Assembly: GCF_001956045.1 (NCBI RefSeq)
Contig: NZ_MRTH01000029.1
Coordinates: forward strand, 40,374-104,373
DNA length: 64,000 bases
DNA from: Paenibacillus sp. FSL H7-0331
GTDB lineage: Bacteria; Bacillota; Bacilli; Paenibacillales; NBRC-103111
Direction: 5' to 3'
The notes under the pieces were generated by a model. It was not told the DNA's origin. It did not search any database and worked only from the letters and a program-made list of their open reading frames with translations. The translations under genes were made by a program, and so were the position numbers. Below are positions 9,536-17,603 of this stretch, piece by piece (positions within the stretch are counted from its first letter, which is position 1; the number at the start of each line of letters is the position of its first letter).

Positions 9536-9751
9536 ATGGACAGCAACGTATTTAAAGGCAAATGGAAGCAAATCAAAGGCGAAACCCAGAAGCAATGGGG
9601 GAAGCTGACGAATGATGATATGGATGTTATTGACGGTGAGCGCGAAAAGCTGATCGGTAAAATTCAGGAGCGCTATGGCTATGAAAAAGCCCGAGCTGAG
9701 AAGGAATACCATGAGTGGTCCTCCAGCTATGATTCCAAAACTACCGTGTAA
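9536..9751 (+). CDS. CsbD-family stress protein
   Basis: 71 residues from the ATG at 9536, with AAAGGAG eight bases upstream; a GTG three codons earlier overlaps that site and is unlikely. The sequence is highly charged with the CsbD signature: FKGKWKQIKGETQKQWGKL followed by GEREKLIGKIQERYG. Family members are small, soluble, abundant general-stress proteins with no known enzymatic activity. A strong hairpin terminator follows at 9794. The gene is divergent from the BmrA exporter and convergent with the cold-shock genes. Confidence 0.9.
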   Translation: MDSNVFKGKWKQIKGETQKQWGKLTNDDMDVIDGEREKLIGKIQERYGYEKARAEKEYHEWSSSYDSKTTV

Positions 9752-9793
9752 AACACGATTTTCGATACCTGTTTACTTTTGCTTTTGCAATGC

Positions 9794-9828
9794 AAAGAAG
9801 GATCGCCCTATTGGAGCGATCCTTCTTT
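9794..9828 (+). terminator. intrinsic terminator after csbD-like gene
   Basis: A perfect 13-bp stem (AAAGAAGGATCGC with GCGATCCTTCTTT) and 9-base loop. The run of A on one side and T on the other lets it serve both strands, so it may also end the YdjO gene. Confidence 0.8.
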
Positions 9829-9869
9829 ATTATGAGCAAGCGTCAAGAATGACACCATCTGATCGAAGA

Positions 9870-10100
9870 CTACGAAATCTGAACACCTTTTTTGAGCGAT
9901 TTGAAATTACTGTTCGTATTGGACAGCATAGGCAGCATTCTCATACCACTGACCATAGGGGCTTGACACGAGCTGCAGACAGGCGCCGATTCGAACGCAA
10001 AATTATCTCGCATCCATCCCATGCAGGATTCATTCTCGCATGACCAAATCGCGATATTTTCCAAAGGGATATCCTCAGTCGATTTTTTTCGAAAATACAT
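9870..10100 (-). CDS. YdjO-family cold-inducible protein
   Basis: 76 residues from the ATG at 10100, preceded at six bases by GAGGAGG; the longer reading frame has no such site. The pattern W.CENESCMGWMRDNF then APVCSSCQ gives two CxxC-like pairs, suggesting a small zinc ribbon, and matches B. subtilis YdjO, reported as cold-induced. It lies downstream of the cold-shock gene on the same strand, separated by a terminator at 10122-10157, so read-through or its own promoter would express it. Function is unknown beyond association with cold stress. Confidence 0.8.
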   Translation of the reverse strand: MYFRKKSTEDIPLENIAIWSCENESCMGWMRDNFAFESAPVCSSCQAPMVSGMRMLPMLSNTNSNFKSLKKGVQIS

Positions 10101-10121
10101 GATGAGCCTCCTCGATGATCT

Positions 10122-10157
10122 CAAAAAAAATCTGCCCCCAACGTAGGTTAAGGGCAG
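10122..10157 (-). terminator. intrinsic terminator of the cold-shock gene
   Basis: On the minus strand CTGCCC pairs with GGGCAG around a 14-base loop, followed by eight U. It lies 19 bases after the csp stop. Confidence 0.75.
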
Positions 10158-10175
10158 CTTGTAAAGCTTTTTAAA

Positions 10176-10379
10176 TTACAATTTTACAACGTTCTCAGCT
10201 TGTGGTCCACGGTTGCCTTGAACAACGTTGAATTCTACTTGTTGACCTTCGTCCAAAGACTTGAAGCCTTCGCCAGTGATTGCGGAGAAATGTACGAATA
10301 CATCGTTTCCACCTTCAACTTCGATAAAACCAAATCCTTTTTCTGCGTTAAACCATTTAACTGTACCTGTTTGTGCCAT
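10176..10379 (-). CDS. cold-shock protein (CspA/CspB family)
   Basis: 67 residues from the ATG at 10379, preceded by TTGGAGG. It has both RNA-binding motifs of the cold-shock fold, KGFGFIEV and VFVHFSAI, and a typical C-terminus. It binds single-stranded RNA and DNA, melting secondary structure in mRNA at low temperature and in normal growth. A roughly 140-base leader contains an intrinsic-terminator-like hairpin (10434-10495) behind a good promoter (10523-10551), which suggests control by attenuation or RNA folding. Confidence 0.95.
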   Translation of the reverse strand: MAQTGTVKWFNAEKGFGFIEVEGGNDVFVHFSAITGEGFKSLDEGQQVEFNVVQGNRGPQAENVVKL

Positions 10380-10433
10380 GTGTAATGACCTCCAAAATTT
10401 TATTAACATGCTGTTTTTATTGTTTACCACAAA

Positions 10434-10495
10434 TAAAAAATTCACACATTGCGAAAGGTTCCATCTTGCATGATAACCCTTTGCAATATGTGAAT
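10434..10495 (-). promoter_or_regulatory. attenuator-like hairpin in the csp leader
   Basis: On the minus strand ATTCACATATTGC-AAAGG pairs with CCTTTCGCAATGTGTGAAT, close to 20 base pairs, and a run of six U follows at 10440-10435. It is placed between the csp promoter and start codon, so it would stop transcription unless melted or bypassed. Csp genes of other bacteria are known to be controlled through long structured leaders. Confidence 0.65.
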
Positions 10496-10522
10496 ATTGG
10501 TTACGGATTCTTTATTAAGTTC

Positions 10523-10551
10523 ATCTTACCACACATAATTAAGGATAGCAA
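10523..10551 (-). promoter_or_regulatory. SigA-type promoter of the csp gene
   Basis: On the minus strand TTGCTA (10551-10546), 17 bases, TAAGAT (10528-10523). Transcription would start near 10516 and give a leader of about 140 bases. Confidence 0.6.
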
Positions 10552-10728
10552 GTTGTGGTTGGCGATTTAACAAATATAAATTATTTCCATCTCTTCCAGT
10601 CGTACTTCAGTTAGCATTTCTGGCGAAGTGTTCTTGTCAAATACGTCCAAATCAATAGGCAAAGGGGCAGCAATCTGCCCCTTGCTCTACTTCGAAATTA
10701 ACAATTCCCGGATGGATTCATCCTAAAA
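10552..10728. other. intergenic stretch with a perfect hairpin
   Basis: AAGGGGCAG and CTGCCCCTT (10662-10684) form a 9-bp stem with a CAAT loop, 45 bases after the bmrD stop. The U-run on either strand is poor, so it is only a possible terminator of the bmrCD transcript. Nothing else is recognised here. Confidence 0.4.
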
Positions 10729-12954
10729 TCAAATTGAGGGCAGCAGCTCGCCCTGCTGAATGCGGTACATTTGATAATATTTGCCGCGCTCACTCATCAG
10801 GCTATCATGAGACCCACGCTCGACGATTTGTCCACGGTCCAGCACCAGAATCAAATCGGCGCTTTTGATCGTTGACAATCGATGGGCAATCACGAAGGTC
10901 GTGCGCCCTTTTTTCACAACTTCCAATGCTTCTTGAATGACGGTCTCCGTCTCCGTATCAATGTTCGAGGTCGCTTCATCCAGAATCAGAATCGCCGGAT
11001 TGAAGGCAAGTGCGCGTGCAAACGAGATTAACTGCCGCTGTCCTGAAGAAAGCGTGCTGCCCTTTTCAATAACAGGCTCGTCAATGCCTTGAGGCAAATG
11101 CTCAAGCAGACGATTGGCGCCAACAGCTTCCAGGGCTGCTTCCACCTGCTGCCTCGATATGGCAGGATCATCCAAGGACACATTGGAGGCTATCGTACCG
11201 GTAAACAAATACGGATCCTGTAGCACAATTCCCATATGCTCACGCAGCGTCTGCTGCGGCAGGCGGTTTACGTCCATCCCATCTATCGTGATGGCGCCCT
11301 TCTCCGCGTTATAGAACCTGAACAGCAGGTTCATGATCGAGCTTTTCCCGGAGCCGGTATGCCCGACGAACGCCACCGTCTGCCCCTTCATCGCCTCGAA
11401 GGATATGCCCTTCAGTACGTATTCACCCTCCTTGTAGGCGAACCATACATCGTCAAATCGCACATGACCTTGATAGCGGTCCATCTTGCCGTCTGCTACG
11501 TCGGTTCCTTCTACATCCAGCAGCTCGAACACCCGCTCAGCGGATACGAGGGCTGTCTCCAGATTAGGAAGCTGATTCACGATATTGACGATCGGGTTGA
11601 ACAATCGATTCAAATAATCAACGAAGGCATACATCACCCCAAGTGTGATCACATGCTCCGGTCCACTTAAAGACATCCCGCCAAAATACCAAATGAGTGA
11701 GAGGAACGCCAAATTACGGAGTACCCCGACCAGATTATGTCCGGTTAATGAGTTTAGGCTCAGCAGCTTGTTTTGATACTTATACAGCTCGGTGTTGAAC
11801 GCTTCAAACTCATTGCTCATCTTTTTTTCCTTGCGAAAAGCTTTAATAATCGGCATCCCCTGAATCGATTCATTCACGATCCCGTTAATCTCGCTGACCG
11901 CCGCACGGATAATCCGGTTGTAGCGCTTGGCAAATTTGCCGTACACGTAAATCCACAGCACGAGCAGTGGAAGGATAAACAGACAAATCGCCGCCAGCCG
12001 TACATCCAGCAGGAACAATGCCAGAAAAATTCCAGCCATATAAATCGTTCCTGTAAAAAAGTTCGCCAGCACTGTCACATACAGCTCGCGGATCGCTTCG
12101 GTATCATTCGTGACGCGCGATACGACCTTTCCCGCAGGCAGGTTATCGAAATAACGAATCGGCAGCCGATTAATTTGCCCGAACACATCCGTCCGCATGC
12201 GGCGAATAATCCGGTTAGCTGAAGCTTGCAGGAAATAACGCTGTCCATAAGAGAACAGGGCCGATACCACAAGCAAACCGAGATAAAACCCGCACAAGCG
12301 AATCAATCCGCCGAATTCCGGCTCGAAGAAGCGGAAAAGCTCCCCGGTATTCAGTCTTCTTGCGGGATAGGTGCTGACATTCGTGCCGCTGTCAATGGAA
12401 ATCCTCCCTTCACTTGTCATGCTTCGCAAACCATCCGCCTTGACCGGCTCTGGGATAAAGTAATAATCCTTGCCTACCTGAAGCACACGCACCTCGCCGC
12501 CATAAGCTTCATTCGCTGCAAAATGATCGGCTCTTTTATAGAAGACACCTTCATAAGCAACCGTGTACGGTCCTTCCACTCCTGTTGTATACCAAGGCTT
12601 GCTGATCCCGGAAATATGCACATCGATAATCCGTTTCGCTATGAACGGTCCTGCCAGATCCGTGCCTACGGCGACCGAGAGCATAATCAGCGCCACCAGC
12701 AGCTGCTTTTTATAGAGAAAGGCATAGGCGAGAAGCCTTCGGATCGTTGCCGTCTTACTGCCCTTAGGCGGTTCCTTATCCAGCTCCAGCAAGAGATCAG
12801 TTCCATCTGGCTGCGGTTTGTCCTTGATAGGTGGCTGTGTGCCATATGGCTCGGAGCTGCCAGCCTGCGTTTCTTGGGCTAGCTCTCCCTCTGTATCATT
12901 AGTGCTGTTCATTTTCTTCGCATTACGTTCCTTGTCCAAGCTCATTTTGATCAC
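10729..12954 (-). CDS. bmrD: BmrD-type subunit of heterodimeric multidrug ABC exporter
   Basis: 741 residues, GTG start overlapping the end of bmrC by four bases; an ATG nine bases in is an alternative. After a polar extension of about 70 residues come six membrane helices; an insert of about 100 residues between helices 1 and 2 (YEGVFYKRADHF onward) matches the extracellular domain typical of BmrD (YheH). The ATPase has Walker A GHTGSGKSS, signature LSSGQRQL (non-canonical) and Walker B ILILDEATSNID with catalytic Glu. With BmrC it forms an asymmetric exporter of drugs such as Hoechst 33342 and doxorubicin. The N-terminal extension makes it longer than the roughly 673 residues of the B. subtilis protein. 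Confidence 0.88.
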   Translation of the reverse strand: MIKMSLDKERNAKKMNSTNDTEGELAQETQAGSSEPYGTQPPIKDKPQPDGTDLLLELDKEPPKGSKTATIRRLLAYAFLYKKQLLVALIMLSVAVGTDLAGPFIAKRIIDVHISGISKPWYTTGVEGPYTVAYEGVFYKRADHFAANEAYGGEVRVLQVGKDYYFIPEPVKADGLRSMTSEGRISIDSGTNVSTYPARRLNTGELFRFFEPEFGGLIRLCGFYLGLLVVSALFSYGQRYFLQASANRIIRRMRTDVFGQINRLPIRYFDNLPAGKVVSRVTNDTEAIRELYVTVLANFFTGTIYMAGIFLALFLLDVRLAAICLFILPLLVLWIYVYGKFAKRYNRIIRAAVSEINGIVNESIQGMPIIKAFRKEKKMSNEFEAFNTELYKYQNKLLSLNSLTGHNLVGVLRNLAFLSLIWYFGGMSLSGPEHVITLGVMYAFVDYLNRLFNPIVNIVNQLPNLETALVSAERVFELLDVEGTDVADGKMDRYQGHVRFDDVWFAYKEGEYVLKGISFEAMKGQTVAFVGHTGSGKSSIMNLLFRFYNAEKGAITIDGMDVNRLPQQTLREHMGIVLQDPYLFTGTIASNVSLDDPAISRQQVEAALEAVGANRLLEHLPQGIDEPVIEKGSTLSSGQRQLISFARALAFNPAILILDEATSNIDTETETVIQEALEVVKKGRTTFVIAHRLSTIKSADLILVLDRGQIVERGSHDSLMSERGKYYQMYRIQQGELLPSI

Positions 12955-14705
12955 CCGCCTTCGGTTCCTTCGGCTTCGAACTGCTGCCGTTCATACTGCT
13001 CCTGATACCAGCCCTGCAGCTGCATCAGTTGTTCATGTGTGCCTTGCTCGATAATTCGTCCTGCATCCAATACGATAATCCATTCGGCATGTCGAATGAC
13101 CGACAAACGATGGGTCGCAATAATCGTCGTCTGATCAGCTCGCAGTGAACGGACGTTGGAAATAATCTCCGCCTCCGTCCGCGCATCTACGGCAGACAAT
13201 GCATCATCCAGCATCAGAATAGGCGGATTTTTAATAAGCGCTCGGGCAATGGATACACGCTGCTTTTGTCCACCAGACAAAGCAACACCCTTTTCCCCAA
13301 CCAACGTCTCCAGTCCATTCGGCAAATAAGCCAAATCCTTACTGAGTGCCGCTGCATGGAGAGCACGATCCAATTCCTCTTCTGCGATATCGTTACCAAA
13401 GCAAATATTGTTTCGAATCGTTCTGGAAAATAAAAAGGGCTCCTGCGGCACATACCCGTACCACGATTTCAACTGATCCATATCCAATTGTTCAATGGTT
13501 ATACCCGAGATGGAGATTAACCCCTGACCGGCTGGATACTCCCGCAGCAGCTGCTTGATGAGCGTGGTTTTGCCGCTGCCCGTGCGACCCGCAATGCCAA
13601 GCGTATTGCCCTGCTTCAACTTAAACGAGATATCACTCAGATTGTCCGTTAAGGAAGAGGGATAACGAAAGGTCACATGGTTGAATTCAATTTGCCCAGG
13701 CTGCTCAACTCCTGTTGTCTCACTCGCCATAGGCTCCAGAACATCCGGCTTATAACCCAATGTTTCGTGTACACGATCAAGGGAGGCATTGCCCCGCTGC
13801 ATCACATTAATGAGCTCACCGATGGCAAACATCGGCCAGATCAGCATCCCGAGATAGACATTAAAGGAGACCAGACCACCAATCGTCAGCTCATTATGAT
13901 AAACCAGATAGGCGCCATAGCCCAGACCAATGAGGTAGCTGGCTCCCACCAATATTTTGATTGTCGGTTCAAATAAAGCATCGATTCGGGCAACTGCCAA
14001 ATTTTTATCCAGTACATCCTGTGTAATATTAGCAAAATCCCGCTCTGCCTCACGCTCCTGGGTGTAGGCGCGGATTACGCGGATACCGGAGATGGTTTCC
14101 AGCACCTCATCGTTCATATGTCCAAAAGCATTTTGCGCGTCCATAAAGCGCTGATGAATCCACTTCCCGTATAGGCTGACCAGAATCGCCATAATCGGCA
14201 GCGGTATAATCGAGGCCAGCGTCAGCTTCCATGATACAAACACGGTCATCGTGACAAGCAGGGTAGCCATCCACAAGGTGGAATCAATAAACGTCAATAT
14301 CCCGAAGCCGGCCGTTTGTGCGACAGCTTTCAAGTCATTGGTCGTGCGTGCCATCAAGTCCCCTGTCCGGTTCCGTTCATAGAACGTTGGTGTCATTTTC
14401 AGAAAATGACTCATCAGCCTTGACCTCATCATGCGTTCAACTACAAAGGAACCCCCAAATAATTGATAATGCCAAAAATACGCCAGCACATAGACACCTA
14501 CCAGAATACTCGCCAGCTGAAGCAGCGTCATCGTAATGCTTTGCCATGTCACTTGTCCGAGCTGAATCAGGTCCACCGTACGCCCGACCAGCATCGGCGG
14601 GATAATTTCCAGAATACCTGCCAGGGTGAGCAGGATAATCGCCACGGTATACCGCTTGCGCTCCAGCTTAAAAAACCATCCCAGCTTGTGCAGCACATCA
14701 ATCAT
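12951..14705 (-). CDS. bmrC: BmrC-type subunit of heterodimeric multidrug ABC exporter
   Basis: 584 residues; AGGAGAG precedes the ATG. Six membrane helices and an ATPase with Walker A GRTGSGKTT, canonical signature LSGGQKQR and Walker B ILMLDDALSAVD, in which Asp replaces the catalytic Glu, the degenerate site known for BmrC. Large parts match remembered B. subtilis YheI/BmrC (MSYFWMHQLFGG is YFWHYQLFGG here; PMFAIGELINVMQRGNASLD is shared). It pairs with BmrD, translated by overlap. Upstream lie a leader ORF, a hairpin and a terminator (14731-14950) placed as in the bmrB-bmrC-bmrD attenuation system, so expression probably rises when ribosomes stall on antibiotics. Confidence 0.9.
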   Translation of the reverse strand: MIDVLHKLGWFFKLERKRYTVAIILLTLAGILEIIPPMLVGRTVDLIQLGQVTWQSITMTLLQLASILVGVYVLAYFWHYQLFGGSFVVERMMRSRLMSHFLKMTPTFYERNRTGDLMARTTNDLKAVAQTAGFGILTFIDSTLWMATLLVTMTVFVSWKLTLASIIPLPIMAILVSLYGKWIHQRFMDAQNAFGHMNDEVLETISGIRVIRAYTQEREAERDFANITQDVLDKNLAVARIDALFEPTIKILVGASYLIGLGYGAYLVYHNELTIGGLVSFNVYLGMLIWPMFAIGELINVMQRGNASLDRVHETLGYKPDVLEPMASETTGVEQPGQIEFNHVTFRYPSSLTDNLSDISFKLKQGNTLGIAGRTGSGKTTLIKQLLREYPAGQGLISISGITIEQLDMDQLKSWYGYVPQEPFLFSRTIRNNICFGNDIAEEELDRALHAAALSKDLAYLPNGLETLVGEKGVALSGGQKQRVSIARALIKNPPILMLDDALSAVDARTEAEIISNVRSLRADQTTIIATHRLSVIRHAEWIIVLDAGRIIEQGTHEQLMQLQGWYQEQYERQQFEAEGTEGG

Positions 14706-14730
14706 AAGTCACTCTCCTATCTCTAAATAC

Positions 14731-14760
14731 AAAAAAGCACACCGCTCGTATGCGATGCGC
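14731..14760 (-). terminator. intrinsic terminator between leader ORF and bmrC
   Basis: On the minus strand GCGCATCGC pairs with GCGGTGTGC (9 bp, two G-U pairs), loop ATACGA, then six U. It stands 26 bases before the bmrC start, so it would block bmrCD unless suppressed. Confidence 0.8.
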
Positions 14761-14773
14761 CTTATATAATAAA

Positions 14774-14804
14774 GGCCCATGCCACGAAAAACGTGACATG
14801 AGCC
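14774..14804 (-). promoter_or_regulatory. 13-bp leader hairpin upstream of the bmrC terminator
   Basis: GGCTCATGTCACG pairs over its whole length with CGTGGCATGGGCC (G-U pairs included), loop of five U. It lies between the leader ORF stop and the terminator, where a ribosome position could decide RNA folding. Its exact role (pause, anti-terminator or protector) is inferred. Confidence 0.65.
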
Positions 14805-14833
14805 TTGGATTCACCAGCAATACCCATGTTGGG

Positions 14834-14950
14834 TTAACTGCATCTCTTGCGTCCAAAGGTCAGGAAGGCCACGTCATCAACTATGAAATTAAGGGCAAAT
14901 CTGTGATCGCCAAAATGTAGATGGACTGTGCTTGTATTCATGTTATTCAT
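14834..14950 (-). CDS. bmrB: BmrB-like regulatory leader peptide
   Basis: 38 codons from the ATG at 14950, with an excellent AAAGGAGGAG eight bases upstream; the peptide starts MNNMNTSTVHLHFGDHRF. It is followed by a 13-bp hairpin and an intrinsic terminator before bmrC. In B. subtilis the small gene bmrB precedes bmrC and its translation controls read-through into bmrCD when antibiotics slow ribosomes; position and layout agree here. I cannot compare the peptide sequence itself with certainty. The near-stop bases GAGATGC could pair with GCATC of the terminator's first arm, a possible anti-terminator. The gene symbol is given by position. Confidence 0.7.
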   Translation of the reverse strand: MNNMNTSTVHLHFGDHRFALNFIVDDVAFLTFGRKRCS

Positions 14951-15026
14951 CGTAGACTCCTCCTTTTCCTGAACGATTAGGGATACTTGGGTTGATTGGT
15001 CAATAAGATCGATTGGATATATTGTA

Positions 15027-15055
15027 AGTTAACATGGCGCGTAAAGTGCTGTCAA
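15027..15055 (-). promoter_or_regulatory. probable promoter of the bmrB-bmrC-bmrD transcript
   Basis: On the minus strand a perfect TTGACA (15055-15050), 17 bases, then TTAACT, a weak -10 box. It gives a leader of about 70 bases before the leader-peptide ATG. Confidence 0.4.
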
Positions 15056-15135
15056 TCCTTTTATATGGAAATATTAACTATAATTGTTCTTTCTCGTAAG
15101 GGTATTTATTACGGACCTGCTGTATCGCCATTTAA

Positions 15136-17511
15136 TCACAGCACCGTATAATGCCTCCACTCCTCGGGCAGCAGGCGTTGATATTGAGGCTGGAGATAGC
15201 GGTCATCCACCAGCATAAGTAGTCCGCGGTCCTGCTCCGAGCGAATCAATCTTCCCCCGGCTTGCAGTACCTTGTTCATTCCCGGAAACACATAAGCATA
15301 ATCATAGCCATGAAGACCCGCTGCATTGAAATAATCCTTGATGATATTACGCTCCAGACCCAGCTGCGGCAATCCTACACCTACGACCACAACACCTGTT
15401 AGACGATCTCCGACCAAATCGATCCCTTCCGAGAAAATTCCGCCCAGCACGGCAAATCCAGCAAAGGCTTCCCGATTGTCTGCATCAAATGCCCCCAGAA
15501 AGCTATCGCGATCTTCCTCTGTCATGTCCGCCTGCTGCAAAATTGTTTTTCTATGGGGCACTAAGGCTGTAAAAGCCTCGTACACCTCGTTCATATAGGC
15601 ATAGGAAGGGAAAAAGAACAAATAATTGCCTGGCGTTGTATCCAGCAATTGGCTTAGCAGCTGTGTGAGCGGCGATTTCGTACGTTCACGATCCTGATAT
15701 CGGGTCGAGAGCGGTTGAATGTATACGTCAAGCTGTTCTTTGGAAAAAGGAGATGGGATCGATACCGTGTAATCATCCTCCCCCGCTCCCAGCATTCTCA
15801 TAAAATAAGCGAAGGGGGCCAGTGTTGCCGAGAAAAAGATATGAGAACGGTAGCCTTTGCCCATCTGCTGCAGCAGGTAGGAAGGGTCAAGGCAGAACAG
15901 CTTGATCTCTACCTCGCTTTTTGTGCATTCGGCGTAGGTTACAAAGCGTTCATCATATAGCTTGGAAATCCTTACAAAGCTCTGAGCGGCAAAATACGTA
16001 TCCAGCAGCAGCGAATGGTCCGACGTCCCTCCGTGGGAGGCGAGCTCCCTTTCCGCGTGGACAATAAAATGTTCCAACTCATCGAGCAGTGCCTGCGGAG
16101 GCTCCTGAGTAATTCGAATGGGTTCCGTGCTTTGTTTTCTGAGTGAAATGAACTGCTCATTAACGGCTTTTGCTGCTTTGCTGACGCTCTGACTAAGTTC
16201 CTTGAATTCCCTTTGAACGTTCAAAAAGTCCGATTTATGCAGCGCACCTGAAAACATTTCCCGCGCCCGATCAACCAAATTGTGAGCTTCGTCGACAAGG
16301 ATTGCCGTCTGCTTCTTCTGCTCGGCGAGCAGCCTTTTTAAGGATACACGTGGATCAAACACATAATTATAATCACAGATGATGACATCTGCGGCATAGG
16401 CAGCATCCAGTGACATTTCAAATGGACACACCCGGTGCTTACGGGCATACTGCTCGATGATGGGCCGATTGATCAGTGTTTCGTGGGTTAACATATCGAG
16501 CAGCGCGCCATTAATCCGATCATAGTAGCCATCCGCGAACTCGCAATGCTCCTTCGTACACCTGACCTCATCCTTGAAGCATATTTTATCCTTGGCAGTC
16601 AGTGTCACCGTATGAATATGCAGCCCTGCTGTCTGCATGAGTGTAAAGGATTCCTCCGCTGCCGTTCTTGTCGTCGTTCTCGCGGTCACATAAAAAACAC
16701 GCTGCAATAGCCCCATGCCCATCGCCTTGACAGCAGGAAAGATCGTCGAGATCGTCTTCCCTGTACCTGTGGGAGCTTTGGCAAACAGCTTGCTTCCCGT
16801 TTCTATCGATTGATACACAGCACCTGCCAGCTTGCGCTGCCCTTCGCGGTAAGCCTTAAAGGGGAATTGCAGCTCATGAATACTGCTATCCCTTTGCCGT
16901 ACGTGCCGTTGCAGCATTTGCGCATAGGGGGCATACTGCCGGATCATCTCCTGCATATGCTGCTCTAGCTCCTCAAATGCTGCCTCCTTGACGAACCGTT
17001 TCTGCTGCTCGGTATCCACCTGTACATAGGTAAGCTGAACGCGCATCCGTTCCAGCCCCTGCGCACGAGCATACATGTAGGCATAACATTTGGCCTGCGC
17101 CCAGTGGACCGGGAACATGTCCTCGGTTATGAGTGCGATGGACATCGCAGTCGATTTAATCTCATCAATCGTGTATGCAGCCTCGGACAGCAGCAGCCCG
17201 TCGCATCGACCATCAATGACAAACAGGAGATCGCCATAAGGGATCTCCGTTGTCAGGTATACTTCCTTCAAGTCGTGCTCGCCATACTGCTTTTGTATAT
17301 GCTGATGGGCCTTCGTACCTTCGGTCAGCGAGCTGACCGTCCGAAATCCGGAATCGATGCTTCCGCTGCGGCACACATATTCCACCAAGGCTCGTACCGC
17401 TATTTGTATGATCGGTAATGGAGGCTTAGTAGATACGCCCGGTGTAGGTACATCTTCAGAAATTGCTGGGTTCACGGGTGTTGTGGGCTGGGTCGGTTCG
17501 TTCCCTTGCAT
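15136..17511 (-). CDS. PD-(D/E)XK nuclease fused to XPD/DinG-like Fe-S helicase
   Basis: 791 residues. The N-terminal 230 residues hold a RecB/Cas4-like nuclease pattern: IDGRCDGLL, IDEIKST and QAKCYAYMYA correspond to motifs II, III and the QxxxY motif. The rest is a superfamily-2 XPD/DinG helicase: Walker A APTGTGKT, DEAH box as VDEAHNLVD, and C-terminal GIDLVGDRL. Between Walker A and the DEAH box four Cys (in ICFKDEVRCTKEHC and HRVCPFEM) fit the iron-sulfur cluster of XPD-type enzymes. Such proteins unwind DNA 5' to 3' in repair or replication-fork rescue; the nuclease could trim the freed strand. AGGTGATACG precedes the ATG. It is monocistronic between bmrCD and pfl genes. Confidence 0.85.
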   Translation of the reverse strand: MQGNEPTQPTTPVNPAISEDVPTPGVSTKPPLPIIQIAVRALVEYVCRSGSIDSGFRTVSSLTEGTKAHQHIQKQYGEHDLKEVYLTTEIPYGDLLFVIDGRCDGLLLSEAAYTIDEIKSTAMSIALITEDMFPVHWAQAKCYAYMYARAQGLERMRVQLTYVQVDTEQQKRFVKEAAFEELEQHMQEMIRQYAPYAQMLQRHVRQRDSSIHELQFPFKAYREGQRKLAGAVYQSIETGSKLFAKAPTGTGKTISTIFPAVKAMGMGLLQRVFYVTARTTTRTAAEESFTLMQTAGLHIHTVTLTAKDKICFKDEVRCTKEHCEFADGYYDRINGALLDMLTHETLINRPIIEQYARKHRVCPFEMSLDAAYAADVIICDYNYVFDPRVSLKRLLAEQKKQTAILVDEAHNLVDRAREMFSGALHKSDFLNVQREFKELSQSVSKAAKAVNEQFISLRKQSTEPIRITQEPPQALLDELEHFIVHAERELASHGGTSDHSLLLDTYFAAQSFVRISKLYDERFVTYAECTKSEVEIKLFCLDPSYLLQQMGKGYRSHIFFSATLAPFAYFMRMLGAGEDDYTVSIPSPFSKEQLDVYIQPLSTRYQDRERTKSPLTQLLSQLLDTTPGNYLFFFPSYAYMNEVYEAFTALVPHRKTILQQADMTEEDRDSFLGAFDADNREAFAGFAVLGGIFSEGIDLVGDRLTGVVVVGVGLPQLGLERNIIKDYFNAAGLHGYDYAYVFPGMNKVLQAGGRLIRSEQDRGLLMLVDDRYLQPQYQRLLPEEWRHYTVL

Positions 17512-17603
17512 CGTATCACCTGTCCATTAATCAGGAATAGCATTTCGAGGTACATATCTATTCCGACTATACCACACATATGTTCGTATGGATAGTTGAA
17601 CCT

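Noticed and set aside
12226..12882. 218-codon plus-strand frame opposite bmrD
   Set aside because: Antisense shadow of an exporter gene with clear motifs; no start signal or family.
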